Under the pieces are notes generated by a model. That model did not search any database and had not been told where the DNA came from. It saw only the letters and a list, made by a program, of their open reading frames with translations. Shown piece by piece: positions 46,816 through 59,214 of a stretch of 64,000 nt of DNA (positions are counted from its first letter, which is position 1; the number at the start of each line of letters is the position of its first letter). The position numbers and the translations under genes were made by a program. The DNA comes from Branchiostoma floridae. Its lineage: Eukaryota > Chordata > Leptocardii > Amphioxiformes > Branchiostomatidae. Location: positions 14,749,790 through 14,813,789 of the forward strand of contig NC_049994.1 of the NCBI RefSeq assembly GCF_000003815.2, in the 5' to 3' direction.

Positions 46816-49664
46816 GTGCGTATAGTTTGTGTTGGCAGGTCTGAAAAGTGAACGGAACATCGGAGTATTGATGAGCCTCGGTAGCATCGTAGAATGATAG
46901 TTGCATTAGTTGTTTTGAATGAAATGTCTGCACATATGTTAACTACTGAGTAAAGGAATTCTTTAACAGTACTGCTATTTTTCTCTACCACATCCTGATG
47001 AGGATGAACGACCTACATGGACGACAATGTATTGCTTCTATTCCGATATGGGTCATAGTTTAATACGTGAATATTACTTACCTTGTTAATTCCGTGTTAG
47101 ATGCATATATGTTAACCAAAGAGTAACGGTATTTGTTTTACTATCATTTCATGACCAAATTCTAATATCGACGAGGCAGGATTTGCATTCTGGACAGAAA
47201 AAATGGCATTTGTTTAAACACAGTATGGTATATGCACATGTACATCCATGGATTTCTTCAACGAGTTTATCAAACATTTACAAACGACAAAAATGGGCGT
47301 TTTACACATTGCAACTAATCATTCCTGGCCTGCTTCACAGCGATTACATCTTCCTATCCTGACTGATCTTTGAGTATGATTTCCAATGCTCTGAACGTAA
47401 ACCAGTAGTTTTGAGCGGCTACATCTACCTCTCTGTGTCTGATTGTGCGGCGGATACTGTCAACAAACCTATCTTTTACTTCAATAGGTGTACTGAAGCA
47501 TCATCAATCAACGTATTGGAGCTGGTTTAGGATGCTGTTCAGATTCTGTATCGTCTCTTCAAGTTGTCTTTGTTGTTGTTTGTTGGTTAATCCGATCGAC
47601 TTTTGACGAGATTTTGCATGACAACAAGATTGATCCTCTTCATTATCTAACTGCATATGAAGGTAAGATCGAAGATTTAATTACCCTCCCGAGATAAAGT
47701 AAACTGTTTTGCAAACTACGTTGATTATCCACATGGGGCGAGAGAAATAATGACTCTTAACGTTTCTGGAACTAATCACTCCGTATGTTTGGTAAATTGA
47801 TGACGCCATTTGCAAACAGATGCCGTAATGTTTTAACCATAAGTGATACCTCCATCCTATGCAATGTATTCAGAAACAAAACAGACGCATTATCTTGTTC
47901 AAAATAAACTTTCATCTGCAAAATCATGGCCGAAGTCTGATTTCATGAGCAGTTTCAAATTAAGACTAAGAGTAAAGGAGTAAATGTATAATGTCATCTC
48001 CAGTGACGAAAGATAAGTTTCGGTAGATAATTAAGAATGCCTAATAGAGTATACATTTGCTAAGACTACGCCATTTCTACCATCCAGATTATTTTAGATG
48101 TAGTCATACAATACGGCTATTTTGAAGTTTTGGGTAGTATGTCCGCACTCTGAACAGTCATGACTCTTCTTCAAGGGCATCGTCCAGCGTTGCAAGTTTT
48201 TATTTTATTTTATGGAGCGTATTGTTTGCCAATCTGTAGTCAATGAAAAACTTGCTTCCCAGAAATAAAACTGTTTGGAACTATATCAACACTCCTGATT
48301 CGTACTACATAACAACATCCGTTTTGATAATACTTTCATTGAGAAGCAATTCAGTGGTTCATGTAGGTGATATAATCTTATTCCAGAACGCGGATTGCTG
48401 CCAAAAATCACTCAACCTGACAAATTTGCCAACTTAAGGCTCTCATTGATTTCGTTTCCATTCTTGACGAAATCATTTTTCAATACATGCTATGATAAAT
48501 CCTATGAAGGCAATATGTTCCTGCCACGTGGAGTTATTGGTGGGTTTCCTGCCGCGTCTCTTGTGAACGATGGAACAGAATATCCCACCACCCACAAAAC
48601 AAGACGTATTAAACTATAAATCTTTCTACGCGGTACTAACAGGCTGCTTTTCATAACCTCCAGCGATTCATATTCCCACCCAGGGAGCACTCCTGACAAC
48701 ATGTCGAGATGCTGACCTTTCTAGCTTATATTGCATCTGCCCCGTCAGGAGAACTCATTTGTGACCCTGACTCACACCGAAGTATGAAGGTCTGATATTG
48801 TTTGGGACTGGGCGAGAGAATATTGCTGGTCCACTCTTTAATCTATCTTGCCAGTGTGTAATACGCGTTATGGGATTGCAAACGGTTCGTCCGTCTGTCC
48901 TGTCAATCATTGTGTTGCATCGTGCTCTGGGTACGAGAGTCGGAAGGCGGCTTTTGAGGACACTGTCACGACATCGTTTGCAAAATATAGTTTCTTTTGG
49001 GCGCGACCAGAAATTATGTAACTATGCACCATGAGAAGATGGACTGATATTATGTTGATTACTTCCAAAGTGATTATGTAATGTTGAATTGTATATTTTT
49101 TGTGTGTACTATTATGAAGGCAAGACCTTCCCCACTCTTGAAATCTAGTTAAAACGGCATTGGCCTAAGATGTATGAAAGTTAAATAAAGGTCGAAAAAA
49201 GCATCATATCTCGTATGGTTTCATGGTTCCACACATGGTGTGAGTAACATGTCTGCTTTCTACTTGTCGTTTTTCTCCAATATAGGATTAAATGTCAACT
49301 ACATACCTTACCCGTGTTATGTATTTGGCTACCACAACTTTTCTATTTGGCAATGTTAGATCTTAATGTTCACTGAAATGTTTCAATTAGATTTTTTTTC
49401 ATCTCATACATGTAGTACACGAGTCAGAGTTTTGGCATTAAAGCAAATGTGTTTAAAGTACACACTTTACTCCCTGCATTTTATTAAGGGCGTGACGGGA
49501 AGGCTCTTAAGTGAAAGAATTACGAACTTCGTGTCTTTAGAAGCTGGTCTGTCAAGTAATCTTTGAATCTTGTATTCACCGGTGAACTGATTGATTTTAG
49601 TATAAAAGATGAGCAAAAAGGAGGAATTATTTTGACTCCATCGTTAGAAAAAACTACAGGTCCT
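46816..49664. other. Intergenic, no gene recognised
   Basis: AGTTAAATAAAGGTCG at about 49175 has an AATAAA and could end a plus-strand transcript or a retroposon. The preceding frame (48798-49034) is not recognisable, so no gene is called. Confidence 0.3.
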
Positions 49665-50310
49665 GGCGTCGACTGAACTTGCTTGAGTGGTGGGCGATCG
49701 ATTAGGCTGAGTCGGGAACTTTGGAACTTACAGATTGTAATTCCCTGAGCGAAAGGAAAATGAGTGGTTAGACATCAAATACATGTACACAAAGACTTGA
49801 TTCGCATGCCTGGAGTTTAAAAACAGACTTCATGAAAAATGATTCCTGGTTACTTCACACAATGTCATTATTTTGAATCCTTTATCTTTTTAAAACTGCA
49901 AGCCCAAGAGTCGACTGGACTTCCTTGATAATCTATATTTTCATGTTGTTATGTCTGGAACTTAAGAACCTACAGATTGTAATTCCTCGAGTGTAAAGAA
50001 AATATATGGTTAGAACTTAGACATGAAGTCTTCTTCTTCTTGAAGCATATTGATGTGAAGCTTTGAATCATGTATTCACTGTTAACACGCAAGCTCGATG
50101 TTTCTTCAAAAGAAAATTAGAAAGAGTAATACAAGGTTCCTTCACGTAACATGTTATTTTCAATCCTTTACTTAGCTAACACCGTACGCCCAAGCATCGA
50201 CTGAACTTTAACAAGTGGTGGGTAATCTTTGCTGAGTCGGGATCTTCAGAACTTACAAGTTGTAACTCCTGGAGTGTAAAGAAAATATATGGTTCATTTT
50301 CCTGATGTGT
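49665..50310 (+). repeat. Three-copy diverged direct repeat
   Basis: CGACTGAACTTGC, CGACTGGACTTCC and CGACTGAACTTTA near 49670, 49911 and 50198 open units sharing AACTTACAGATTGTAATTC and AAGAAAATATATGGTT. Confidence 0.75.
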
Positions 50311-50394
50311 AAAGTTGCTAATCAAGGCCGAGGCGACTCATCCATCCGCGTAATTGTGCAATAAAACACTGCCTTGTAACCCGCACACCTTCTG

Positions 50395-50990
50395 ACATTT
50401 GCACGTTATTGCCCTTATGGTACCTGAATAACAATACAGCAGGGTTGCCGTGAACTGGGCACGCTAACGAAAAGGTCATTCAGAACACTGTATTGAAATG
50501 AAGAAAAATATCAACATTGTTTACGAGCGGGAGAACGAGCATACGTCCTTGTTTTGCCCTGGTCATTACATTCCCTACTGCCAACTGTAGGTTCATCATC
50601 ATGAGCTTACTGCCGCTGATCTAGAAGTTTTCAGACCATCGTCAGCGACAAGGAAATACCGCATCAAATTCATATTTTTGTTTTTGTAGTAAACATTTCA
50701 TTGTGCTAAACTTGTTTCTTCACAACACTGTTTTGAAAGGAAGAAAAACATCAACATTGTTTATGGTAACTGAATAACAATACAGCAGGGTTCCCGTTAA
50801 CTGGGCACGCTAACGAAAAGGTCATTCACGATACTGCATTCAAATGAAGAAAAATATCAACATTGTTTACGAGCGGCCAGCGGAAGAGTGAGCATACGTC
50901 ATTGTTTTACCCTGGTCATTACACTCTCTACTGCCCGCTGTAGCTTCATCATCATGAGCTTGCTGCTGCTGATATAGAACCTTTCAACAA
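50395..50990 (+). repeat. Two-copy direct repeat, 345-bp period
   Basis: ATAACAATACAGCAGGGTT recurs at 50428 and 50773, followed by AACTGGGCACGCTAACGAAA, ATATCAACATTGTTTACGAG and GGTCATTACA in both units. Confidence 0.88.
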
Positions 50991-53900
50991 GAACATACGG
51001 GCACAACAATTTCATATGTTGGTTCTATAATCGAAAAAATTGTGCTCAGTTGCGAGGGATTGACATGGAAACAAAATCCAATAAAATTGGCTTTGTCTTT
51101 ATAAACATAGTACACCATAGCTAGTCATCATAGCTACACCATCCCCCCAGCTAGCTATAATCTTCTTTTCCCATTTTGTCCTGTTCCTGCTCTTTAACGT
51201 TTTTCCGACAAACAATTTGTGTGCATAGTCTAAATTGGCCAAACATTTTTGGGCATTTCTTTAAGACAATCTGCTCTAAGCCATTGGCTCACCACTGCTT
51301 CTCGCCATCGTGTTTTTGTCTTTTGTTTTGTAACGGAACCTGCGGTTTCGTCATGCACTGTCTGTGGTGGGTCATTGCAACCAGTTGCTCCCCTGAACAT
51401 TTTTCCGAATCAACCTCATCTTGCGATACTGTAACAGTTCTCTGTGAAACGTTGTTAGTAAAAAGCTCTTAGTGTGGCTGAAACTTGATTGAAAAATTAC
51501 TGTGGAGGAAAATTTATATACCTTTTAAATTGTCTTGTTTTTACCATTGAGCCTAGAAATTCCCCGAGCCAATCTTTCCACAACTACCATTCATCGTTTT
51601 TACGTCTGGTCCAGACTAATAAGACAACGGTAACAGGACCACAAAACAAATCATTGTGTCTACGAGGATGTAACAGCAGATACGTCAGTACAATCGTGTA
51701 CTGAAGTAAACTTTCTGAGGTTGTTCACCAGAGGATCGGCTCCACATTGATGTCGTTCTGTAAGTTGTGGAGAAGGGAAGAAACACGATACACGATAACC
51801 TCGAAGGGTAACACTTGTCAGTGAGAACATGGTGATAAGCTTGCACCTTACTGAAGCACACACACAAACACACGGACACACACACTCACACACCGTTGTT
51901 TATTCCGTTCCACTGAAGACCCGTTTGTACGTATCCAAAAGGAAAAGTTATGCCCGGGACCACCCCTGGGATACAAACTTCAACTCTAGTTCAACAAGTT
52001 AAACCACAAGTAAACCAAGGAACGCGGGGACATGAACACAACTGTGACAGAGACAAAATATCCACTCTTCACAGATCTTTTCTCCATACTATTTGTGTTT
52101 TCTTCAGATCTCGGGGAGGATTCATGAGCAAACCTTTCTCATGCGACCCCCATTCAAGAAAAAGTGCCCACTTACTCACATGCCACGCCCATCTATGCAT
52201 TCTAAACGCTGAGCGCTTTGTGTGTTTCCTGGGACTGACGTCTGTTCCCCTGGTGCTGAGTGGCGGGCACATGTAGCTAAAGATGAGTAGGTATCCCCAC
52301 ATCATTTATTGTGGGCTTAAGCCTTTCTCTGTGAGCTCTCTGTCGGCGCCGGGAGACAGAATGAGATGGGAAAGGGTGTGATAATCATTAATCTTAGCCT
52401 CTGTGACGCCAGCGTCTTATCCAAATGGCATCTCAGAAGTCGGTCCAAGACTCCGTCCATCTGTAACATGGCTTAGAAATACGGACAATTCACAGCCTCG
52501 CGCTTTTAACCCAACACAATATGCAGCCAAGGCCGGTGTCATTTATTGTGCTCCACAATGCGGCCTGGCCGTCAATGGATTCGGCAAAGCAGTAGCTCTG
52601 CAGTAAAAGCCGTGTTTTACGATATGGGATTCACAAGTTTGTGAACGGTTGCTGCCTGCAGGCAGTAGAATGGAGCTGACACAGCGATTGTTCGTCGTTT
52701 GCTTTGCGTGAACTCCGTACGTGCCATTCCGCTTCACCGGTAACATCCCTCAAAGTGAGATGTACAAAAACGCGCCACCACGATAAGGGACAGATAGACT
52801 CTCTGAATTGCCCGTCGTCTTTTTTACGGCCGGTTGAGACCAGGGTAACGGCGTGGAGATAAGTAAGAAACCTATCCGTGTTGTACATCGTGATAAGGTT
52901 CAAGGGAAGAGAGTACGTTGCGTGGATTCATGTTTCTTGTCTATTGTTTATTGCTGCCTGGAACGTCATGAACACGTATCTGGTAGTATCAGGTTCAGTC
53001 GAGATTACGGCAGTTATGTTATTCTGTGTGAGTGACGTCTACATGTAGATATCGATCCATCAATGAATGGGGAAAAACATGCACACACAGTAATTTTTCC
53101 AACTTTCTTCCAACACAAAGGCACACACGGATCAAATTTTCAACGACCACTGTCGCCTTATAAACTTTCTGCCACGTTTGACCAATTGCTGACGACACGT
53201 ATCCGCAAGATCACGTGTTAATTCTCATTCAACTCTCGCGAGTTTGTGTTCTGAAGTGATCAGCATTGATCCTAAAGAAGGGAACAGTGGTCGATGAAAA
53301 TTTGATCCGTGTGTACTTTTGTGTCATTGGAAGACATCTAAGCATTGTACTATGATTGCTACCAACACAGATGAGCTTCCATAATAACATGCATGCATCG
53401 CGGTAGTTTGGGAGTTTTCGCTCTTATTCTCTACCCCTCCTTCTTCCTTTCCTTTTCTCTTTCCCTCTCTCTTTCTCCATATTTTCTTGAAATAAACTGG
53501 CAGTGAAAATGGTCGCCGGGCCCGACGCATCTTATTGATGCATGAGCAACTTAAGCTTGGCTTAGTTCACGCTTTGGAATCTGCTTTCTTTTACTCCAAC
53601 AAGTCTACAGTGTAGCTAATGTGTACTGATCGTAGTTTTAATCAGCTCAAACAAGCCAACAAACACGACATATGCTCAGCTTTTGCGGAAATTGAGCACC
53701 AACATATTGTTAACAATCAAGTCAGTAAACATGTGTTCTAATCCTGCATCGGTTTTATCATATTGATCTGGTAAACAGTTTTAATTACTGCACAAACGCA
53801 TTAAAACGATCCGCTTGAAGCAGCTACAAATCCATATAATGAATGAATCAAGACCTCGTTTGGGAGTATTGCACATTTTTGCTCCACCGGGCTAAGTACA

Positions 53901-55339
53901 GGTCATCTGGTAACAATCATATACATGTAACAATGGTAACCATCATATTCATTTATGTGTACATATATTCGTCTAATCTATCCTACTACATTCGACTTCC
54001 TCTCGCTTCTTGGTAATTTCATAAATGTAGTTAGATGTATGGTTGGTAAGACCTTTGAGAGCTATCCCCTGCCGTGAGTAAAACTACGCTACTCAAGAAC
54101 ATATATTCCCGTTGATTGGGTGATACCGAGCCAATTTCATGACGCCTAAATATGTTCTGGTCGTAGTGAGACAGCAGCTCTGTCGTTTGTAAAGGCACAA
54201 ACGTCCCCTCGTTGGGAATGGCACCAAGAATCTCACATTAATACCCAATATAGGGAAATTTAACAGAGCTGTTGTTTTCCTTGTTTTGATTTGTTGAGAA
54301 TTTAAATGTTCGGTGCTTAGTAGCTTATCGAATGTCTTCATTAGTGCATCTTTGACTTCGAGTTTCTTTCTTCTATTTTGCATTGGCCACAATCATAGTT
54401 AGCCCATGTATATCTTTCTTCCTCGCATAATGTACTGCCAAACTAATGACACCATGTCATGTATTACAATATCCTGATAGGCAACGCAAATGAATGATAT
54501 CTTCAGGGCATTCTGTATGTTTCACGTCCATAGGGTTTAATTTTGATGGTGGCAGCTTTTATCTAACTTTCACACCTTTGCCTGAGTATGGGTCTTGGAC
54601 ATTATGTTTAATGCATACGTCTTGTATCAGATGATATTGGCAGTCGTGCACCTAATGTTAGAAATCTGTCGAATAAATATATATTTGTACCTGGTGATAA
54701 AAGGGGCGAATATGAGTCTTTCGAAGTAATTTTAGCCTGATATTAGATATTGATTGGCCAACACAATTCAATAACCAGTAGTATGTGATACTCAGTCAGC
54801 CGACATATCAACCAAGAGTAAAGGATAGCAAGGTATTAAAAGAAGGGAAGGGCAAAGAAAAGAGAGGGACTAAAATGTTTTCGTCGAAAGACTCATTATC
54901 ATTATTCACATGCTTTTGCGTCTCAGAAACGTCCTTCATCTCATCTGCTGTGTTAGATTGATAGAATTTTTGTGCACAACACAGAAAGACGGATGATCGT
55001 GATGTCGATGGACACCGCGCCACCTACCGATGTATGTATGGACTCCATGCAAGCTATCACCAACAAAAAAACATGTGGTTGATAATGGATCAGCTTAACA
55101 AGGAAATATAGAACGTCACTGTTGAAGAGATTTGATATACCTTGCGAATCTATAGGCTGTAATTTGATATGTATATCTAATACAATCAGAGTTTTGGTGG
55201 CCTTCAAGCAGGACAACCAGTTTCAATTTAGAAAATCTATTGCAATTTACGTAAATGTCGCCAGGTGGCTCAATTATCCAAACAGCCACCGACAACTTTT
55301 TTTAGCATATAGAGTTATAAGAATCGACAATGAAAGTAT
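50991..55339. other. Intergenic, no gene recognised
   Basis: It holds a CA-rich microsatellite at about 51857-51895, a CT-rich tract at 53430-53480 and a fragment (53345-53385) related in inverse orientation to 21.8 kb. The ACACACGGATCAAATTTTC and GAAAATTTGATCCGTGTG pair at 53121 and 53296 forms an inverted repeat about 170 bp across. Confidence 0.35.
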
Positions 55340-55899
55340 ACATGAATATCTATATGGATGCAGCAACATTGAGTACAGCATGCAAGAATGGCATAATCTT
55401 TGCGTTAAGCAAACATTGCCTCCCTAAGCACATAGCAGTTAACATGAAAACAACTTTTCATAAGAATCAGACACATAAGTCTGGGACTTTTGTATACATT
55501 CATTATCTTTTAGTGGAACCGGTGTTGAAAGTACGCATACTGTTACAGCACATTTTGTTGACTATGTAACGACACCAAACTAATGGCGCCGGCATTGCAC
55601 ACAAGTATCAGGTTCTTAAAGGATACTGGCACTCTCTACAAAGAAAATTTATCTGTCAACACTATTCAACAGGCATGACATTATTTGCACAATACTCCCT
55701 GTTTGGAGAAACGTTAAGAAATCGATAGTTCTCTTACGCTAAGAGTCCTATACGTACAGCTGATGGGCCAATACTTGTCAGCATCCATTTCATTTCATTG
55801 CATGATTACCACTGAAATTGTAACACCCGAATTGAGTTTATTGTGCTAAGATTGAAGTCCTTGTACAAGAATCATCTTGTCGCGATTTCACAACAAAAA
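55340..55899 (-). repeat. Duplicated 3' flank of transporter copy A
   Basis: This is the partner of 60715-61445, in direct orientation, diverged by substitutions and small indels. It covers the putative 3' UTR and distal downstream DNA. Small reading frames here are mirrored imperfectly in the other copy and do not look coding. Confidence 0.75.
55837..55842 (-). terminator. Candidate polyadenylation signal of copy A
   Basis: A canonical AATAAA on the minus strand lies 58-63 nt past the stop codon of copy A. The aligned position in copy B reads ATAATA, so the hexamer is not shared. Confidence 0.5.
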
Positions 55900-56117
55900 T
55901 CATATTGAAGGTTTTCTTATAATCTCATTATCATAAGTCTCCCGTATCCCCTTTTCGGTGACGTCATCAGACGACGGCGTTTCCATGCCAAACCGTGCCC
56001 TGCGTTTGGCAAACACGCGCATGTGCAGTAGGAATGGAACCAGCCCTCCAAGCGTTGCGCATGCGCCTCCGAATAGAAACGTCGCGTCATAGTTTCCTGT
56101 GGCGTCACGCAGTGCCC
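55900..56117 (-). CDS. Copy A terminal exon, TM12 and C-tail
   Basis: This 218-nt last exon follows a TTTCCTCAG acceptor. It encodes GALRDATGNYDATFLFGG, TM12 and a basic cytosolic tail (VFAKRRARF) with the acidic stretch PSSDDVTEKG, ending RKPSI before TGA at 55902-55900. The GxLxDxTGxYDxxF pattern entering TM12 is a usual feature of SLC16 proteins. The frame continues in phase from the preceding exon. Confidence 0.9.
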
Positions 56118-58727
56118 CTGAGGAAAGATGTCAGCAGAGTTTGAGCACATACAACACGTACGTCAAAAGAATCGGAGTACATACAATGATCAGGCAAAGG
56201 TATCAAATTCAGTGACACATTTTAACTATCTGTATCTTTTATGATGCTAATGCATAGCCTCCACCAGGGACAGTACGGGCAACGCGCCTGCCCTGTACAG
56301 CCTGAACGTTTTCAATAATACGTGGCGGACGCCCCCCCCCCCCCCCACACACACACAAAAAAGGTTGTGCCCTTAGCTATACTAACTTTACCTGACACCG
56401 GAGGACCGACAAGTCCCGTCACACCCTGTAAGAACCCGGTGACTCCAAACGCCGCGGGCAGGCTGTCACTATCCACAAGGTCTGCTGTTGCCGTGAGCAT
56501 CATGGGAATGATGGCGCCAGTAAATAGTCCGAACATGACACTGTAAGTAGCCATGGAACCGTAGGAAGTGGCGAGGGGCATAAACAGCATGGTCAGGCCA
56601 AGAAGCGTGGCAGCTGTTGCATACTGATCGACGGAATTGAGAGGAAGGTTTTCCCACTTGGACAGAAGTGCGACCAGAACGCGACCAGCGATTAATGTAA
56701 TGCCGATGATGGACAGAAGAAAAGCTGCATGATAGTCGTCAACACCGAGCCGTTTTGCGCGAGGTGGAAGATAAATTTCACTGATTAAATAAAAGGACGA
56801 TGACAGCCCTAATGATACAAGGTACAACGAAAATGAAGTATCTTTCAGGAGGCTACAGTACACGGTGGGAAAGAATCGTTTCGGTTGGAAAACTTTTTCG
56901 GAGTCCTCGTCTTGATCGTCGGTAAGGAAAGATTCCTTCGACACCGAGGGCGACATTCTCCGTATGTCTTGATCCGGTTTGATGTCAGTCACAAGAAGTA
57001 TTGGCCGAACTAGAGCACCAAAAGCTGTCATGTTAAGTACGATACCGCCTAGTATCACTGATGCGCCTATTGTTCCGTACTCATCCAACAAGAACTGACA
57101 GAGAGGCGGGAATCCGAGGGAGCCGATTCCGGACCCCAGTGTTATAAAGCTGTTGGCGCGGAGTCGCTTGGTTGTGAAGTATCTCCCAACACTTGTGGAC
57201 ACGTTTATCAAACACAGGGAGCTTCCCAACCCTGATAGAAAGTGAGAGAACATATACACTAACTTACAAACACAGACAACATTCACACTTTCGTACAGTT
57301 CGAGTACGGAAGGGCGACAAAATGGCAACTTTAGGAAATGTTACCAGATGGTACATAGGACTACAACAAGTAAATAATCAAATACGTATATAGATGCATG
57401 GAAATACATAATGTGCGTTAGTCGACCTCCCTGCCGATAGAAAAATAAACCTTTAAGCAGGGAATGGTATCTAAACTTGACGATTTGTAGATGACATGAC
57501 ATGACGACATGATGTTGCAATTGACTTTAAAGAAACAGAACCAACGTAAACTTAACATCTGTTTAGAATTATTAGTAAGTTGTTTGTAAAGGTCTTCAAG
57601 AAACTCGCCTGCAATGCACCTTGAAACTCACCTGCAATAAATATCGTAATTTCAAAACAACTTGGTTACAATCGTCAATATGACGTCAGAAAATGACGTC
57701 ATCTGTCCGCCATCTTGGATCGGTAAGCTTGAATTTTCTGAAATCCTTTTTTCTACATAAAACCCCAAAACCCAATAGAAGTGGACTAAAAGGCTCAAGA
57801 AACTCACCTGCAATGAAGCCGATGGTGATATAGAGATGGATAAGCCGAGTTGCGAACCAGCTGAGAGAGAACCCCGCCGCTGCGACCACCCCTCCCGCCA
57901 TGATGGTCGGACGGAAGCCGAACCTCCGACCGAGGGCACTCGCCACTGGGGCTGAATAAGCACAACAAGTTGGTAGGATATGGGACTTGAACACAGATGG
58001 AGATTCAAATAAATGCAAACAAACAAACAAACAAACAAACAAACAAATAAACAAACATTTTCCAAAACAAGCCATATCTTTTCACTATTCTTCCTGAAGT
58101 CCGTAACAGTACATGTACAATAACATGACACGTAAGAAACAAAACCTATAGGCTATAAATTACAATATAAAAACGTGACAATAACGGCATAACGAGATCC
58201 ATTTATCGTTGAAGAGATTCATTAGTCACGTATTTACACAGTTAATTGGATTTTCATCAAGCAATGATGGTTGGGAGCTACCCAAGCCCTACCCTTACTC
58301 GGCAAGGAGGCGGAGTGAGGGGCAGGAGTTCCACGCAAATCTCGACTTAGTTCTAGCAACTCTCGCGAGAACTGGGTCATTCCGTGATCAAGATGGACTG
58401 ATAGCCATCTAAAATTTGGAGGTACGTGTTTTTACCTTTAAAAAGTAGTCAATGCTTGATGAAAATCCTAATATTTGGGATTCATTTGAATTCTAAGTTT
58501 TTTTTTTTTTACCTGCCAAGGTCGTCATTCCTGCCAAGATGGACTGCACCAAGGCGATTTCTCCTGCCGTGGCGTCAGGGAACTGTTCCCTCCACGGTAT
58601 GAAGAAAACGCCGAGTGACCGGACGATGCCCCAGGTGCAGGCGAAGATGATGAAGCCGGCCAGCACCACCGCCCAGCCCCATCCACCGTCCGGGGGCTCC
58701 ACGGGGCCTGGGTTCGTGGGGAGGGGC
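55900..58727 (-). CDS. SLC16/monocarboxylate transporter-like gene, copy A (four coding exons, N-terminus missing)
   Basis: This encodes a plasma-membrane carrier of the major facilitator superfamily, SLC16 branch, predicted to move monocarboxylates or related small molecules. The exons on the minus strand are 58727-58513, 57951-57808, 57231-56392 and 56117-55900. All internal introns are GT..AG and phase 1, and joining the exons gives an open frame of 471 residues to a TGA stop, close to the usual SLC16 length. The family signature at the start of TM1 (PPDGGWGWAVVLAG) is intact, and so is the TM4/5 motif (VGRYFTTKRLRA). A long acidic loop between the two six-helix halves contains DDQDEDSEKV. 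The first exon begins at a splice acceptor (TTTGCAG before 58727) in phase 2, so a short upstream exon with the ATG is missing from this model. Family membership is very likely; the substrate is unknown. Confidence 0.93.
56334..56360. repeat. Poly-C and (CA)n tract in the last intron of copy A
   Basis: A run of C of about 15 nt passes into CA repeats, inside the intron 56118-56391. The poly-C length is a likely sequencing-uncertain spot. Confidence 0.8.
56392..57231 (-). CDS. Copy A large exon, TM4-TM11 and cytosolic loop
   Basis: This 840-nt exon runs from an acceptor CTATCAG to a donor TCAG/GTAAAG. It carries the YFTTKRLRA motif, TM5-TM6, the charged central loop with DDQDEDSEKV, and the second transmembrane bundle up to LVGPPVSG. 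In TM8 the segment SIIGITLIAGRV aligns with SIVGFVDMVARP of human MCT1. The Arg of the MCT1 Asp/Arg pair is present but the Asp is replaced by Leu. An SLC16-like GPPVSG precedes the final exon. Confidence 0.93.
57808..57951 (-). CDS. Copy A exon with TM3/TM4 region
   Basis: This 144-nt exon is flanked by TTATTCAG and GCAG/GTGAGT. It encodes APVASALGRRFGFRP, a GGVVAAAG stretch and the start of TM4 (IHLYITIGFIAG). The order small-RxFGxRP-MAGG is typical of SLC16 proteins between TM2 and TM4. The length is identical to the equivalent exon of copy B. Confidence 0.92.
58016..58057. repeat. (AAAC)n microsatellite in a copy A intron
   Basis: About ten 4-bp units with one interruption, in the intron between the first two known coding exons of copy A. 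Confidence 0.9.
58513..58727 (-). CDS. Copy A exon with SLC16 TM1 signature
   Basis: This 215-nt internal exon runs from an acceptor (CAG before 58727) to a donor (GCAG then GTAAAA at 58512-58507). It encodes a Pro-rich lead, the DGGWGW signature, TM1 and TM2. The Lys essential in human MCT1 TM1 (K38, in PKSITVFF) aligns with Arg here (VRSLGVFF), so the positive charge is kept. The upstream Met (MLNSIC) is read from intron sequence before the acceptor and is not the likely start. Confidence 0.9.
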
Positions 58728-59214
58728 CTGCAAATAGAATTTAGCATCCACTACATGGTTAAGCCATGCAAAACAATCACTTAAAACACATTAACCCACA
58801 TTTCAAATCTCAAGTCTTTACCACCTCTGCAAAGCTGGATTTGTCAGGTCTGTTTTGCTTGAAAAAAGCACGAGTTCAACTCCGGCATTTTAACGAGCTA
58901 CAGCCAGAAGTTTGTCACCATACCCAGATTTTACCCCCTGTCCTAATGGACCAGCCCAATTTGTTTTCTTAAATATGGAGGTCAAGTTCAGGTCCACTGC
59001 AGAATTTGATACATGTTTGCGAGGCCTTTTTGGTTGCAAACTATATGACTTTTAGTGATAAGGAAATTAACCGTATTTTCCTTGCCAGCGATGTCATTTG
59101 TTCGGAACACCACCCTCTATAAAGTTCAATGGCACGCCTTTGCCTTTATCAAGCTATTTAGAAACCTATTAATCTTATGGAAAAATCGGGAGCGCCCTTT
59201 CCGATGTGAGTGGA

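Noticed and set aside
58740..58747. ATG at 58747 as the start of transporter copy A
   Set aside because: The codons MLNSIC come from the intron side of a strong acceptor, TTTGCAG, and family proteins have other sequence before the PPDGGWGW motif.
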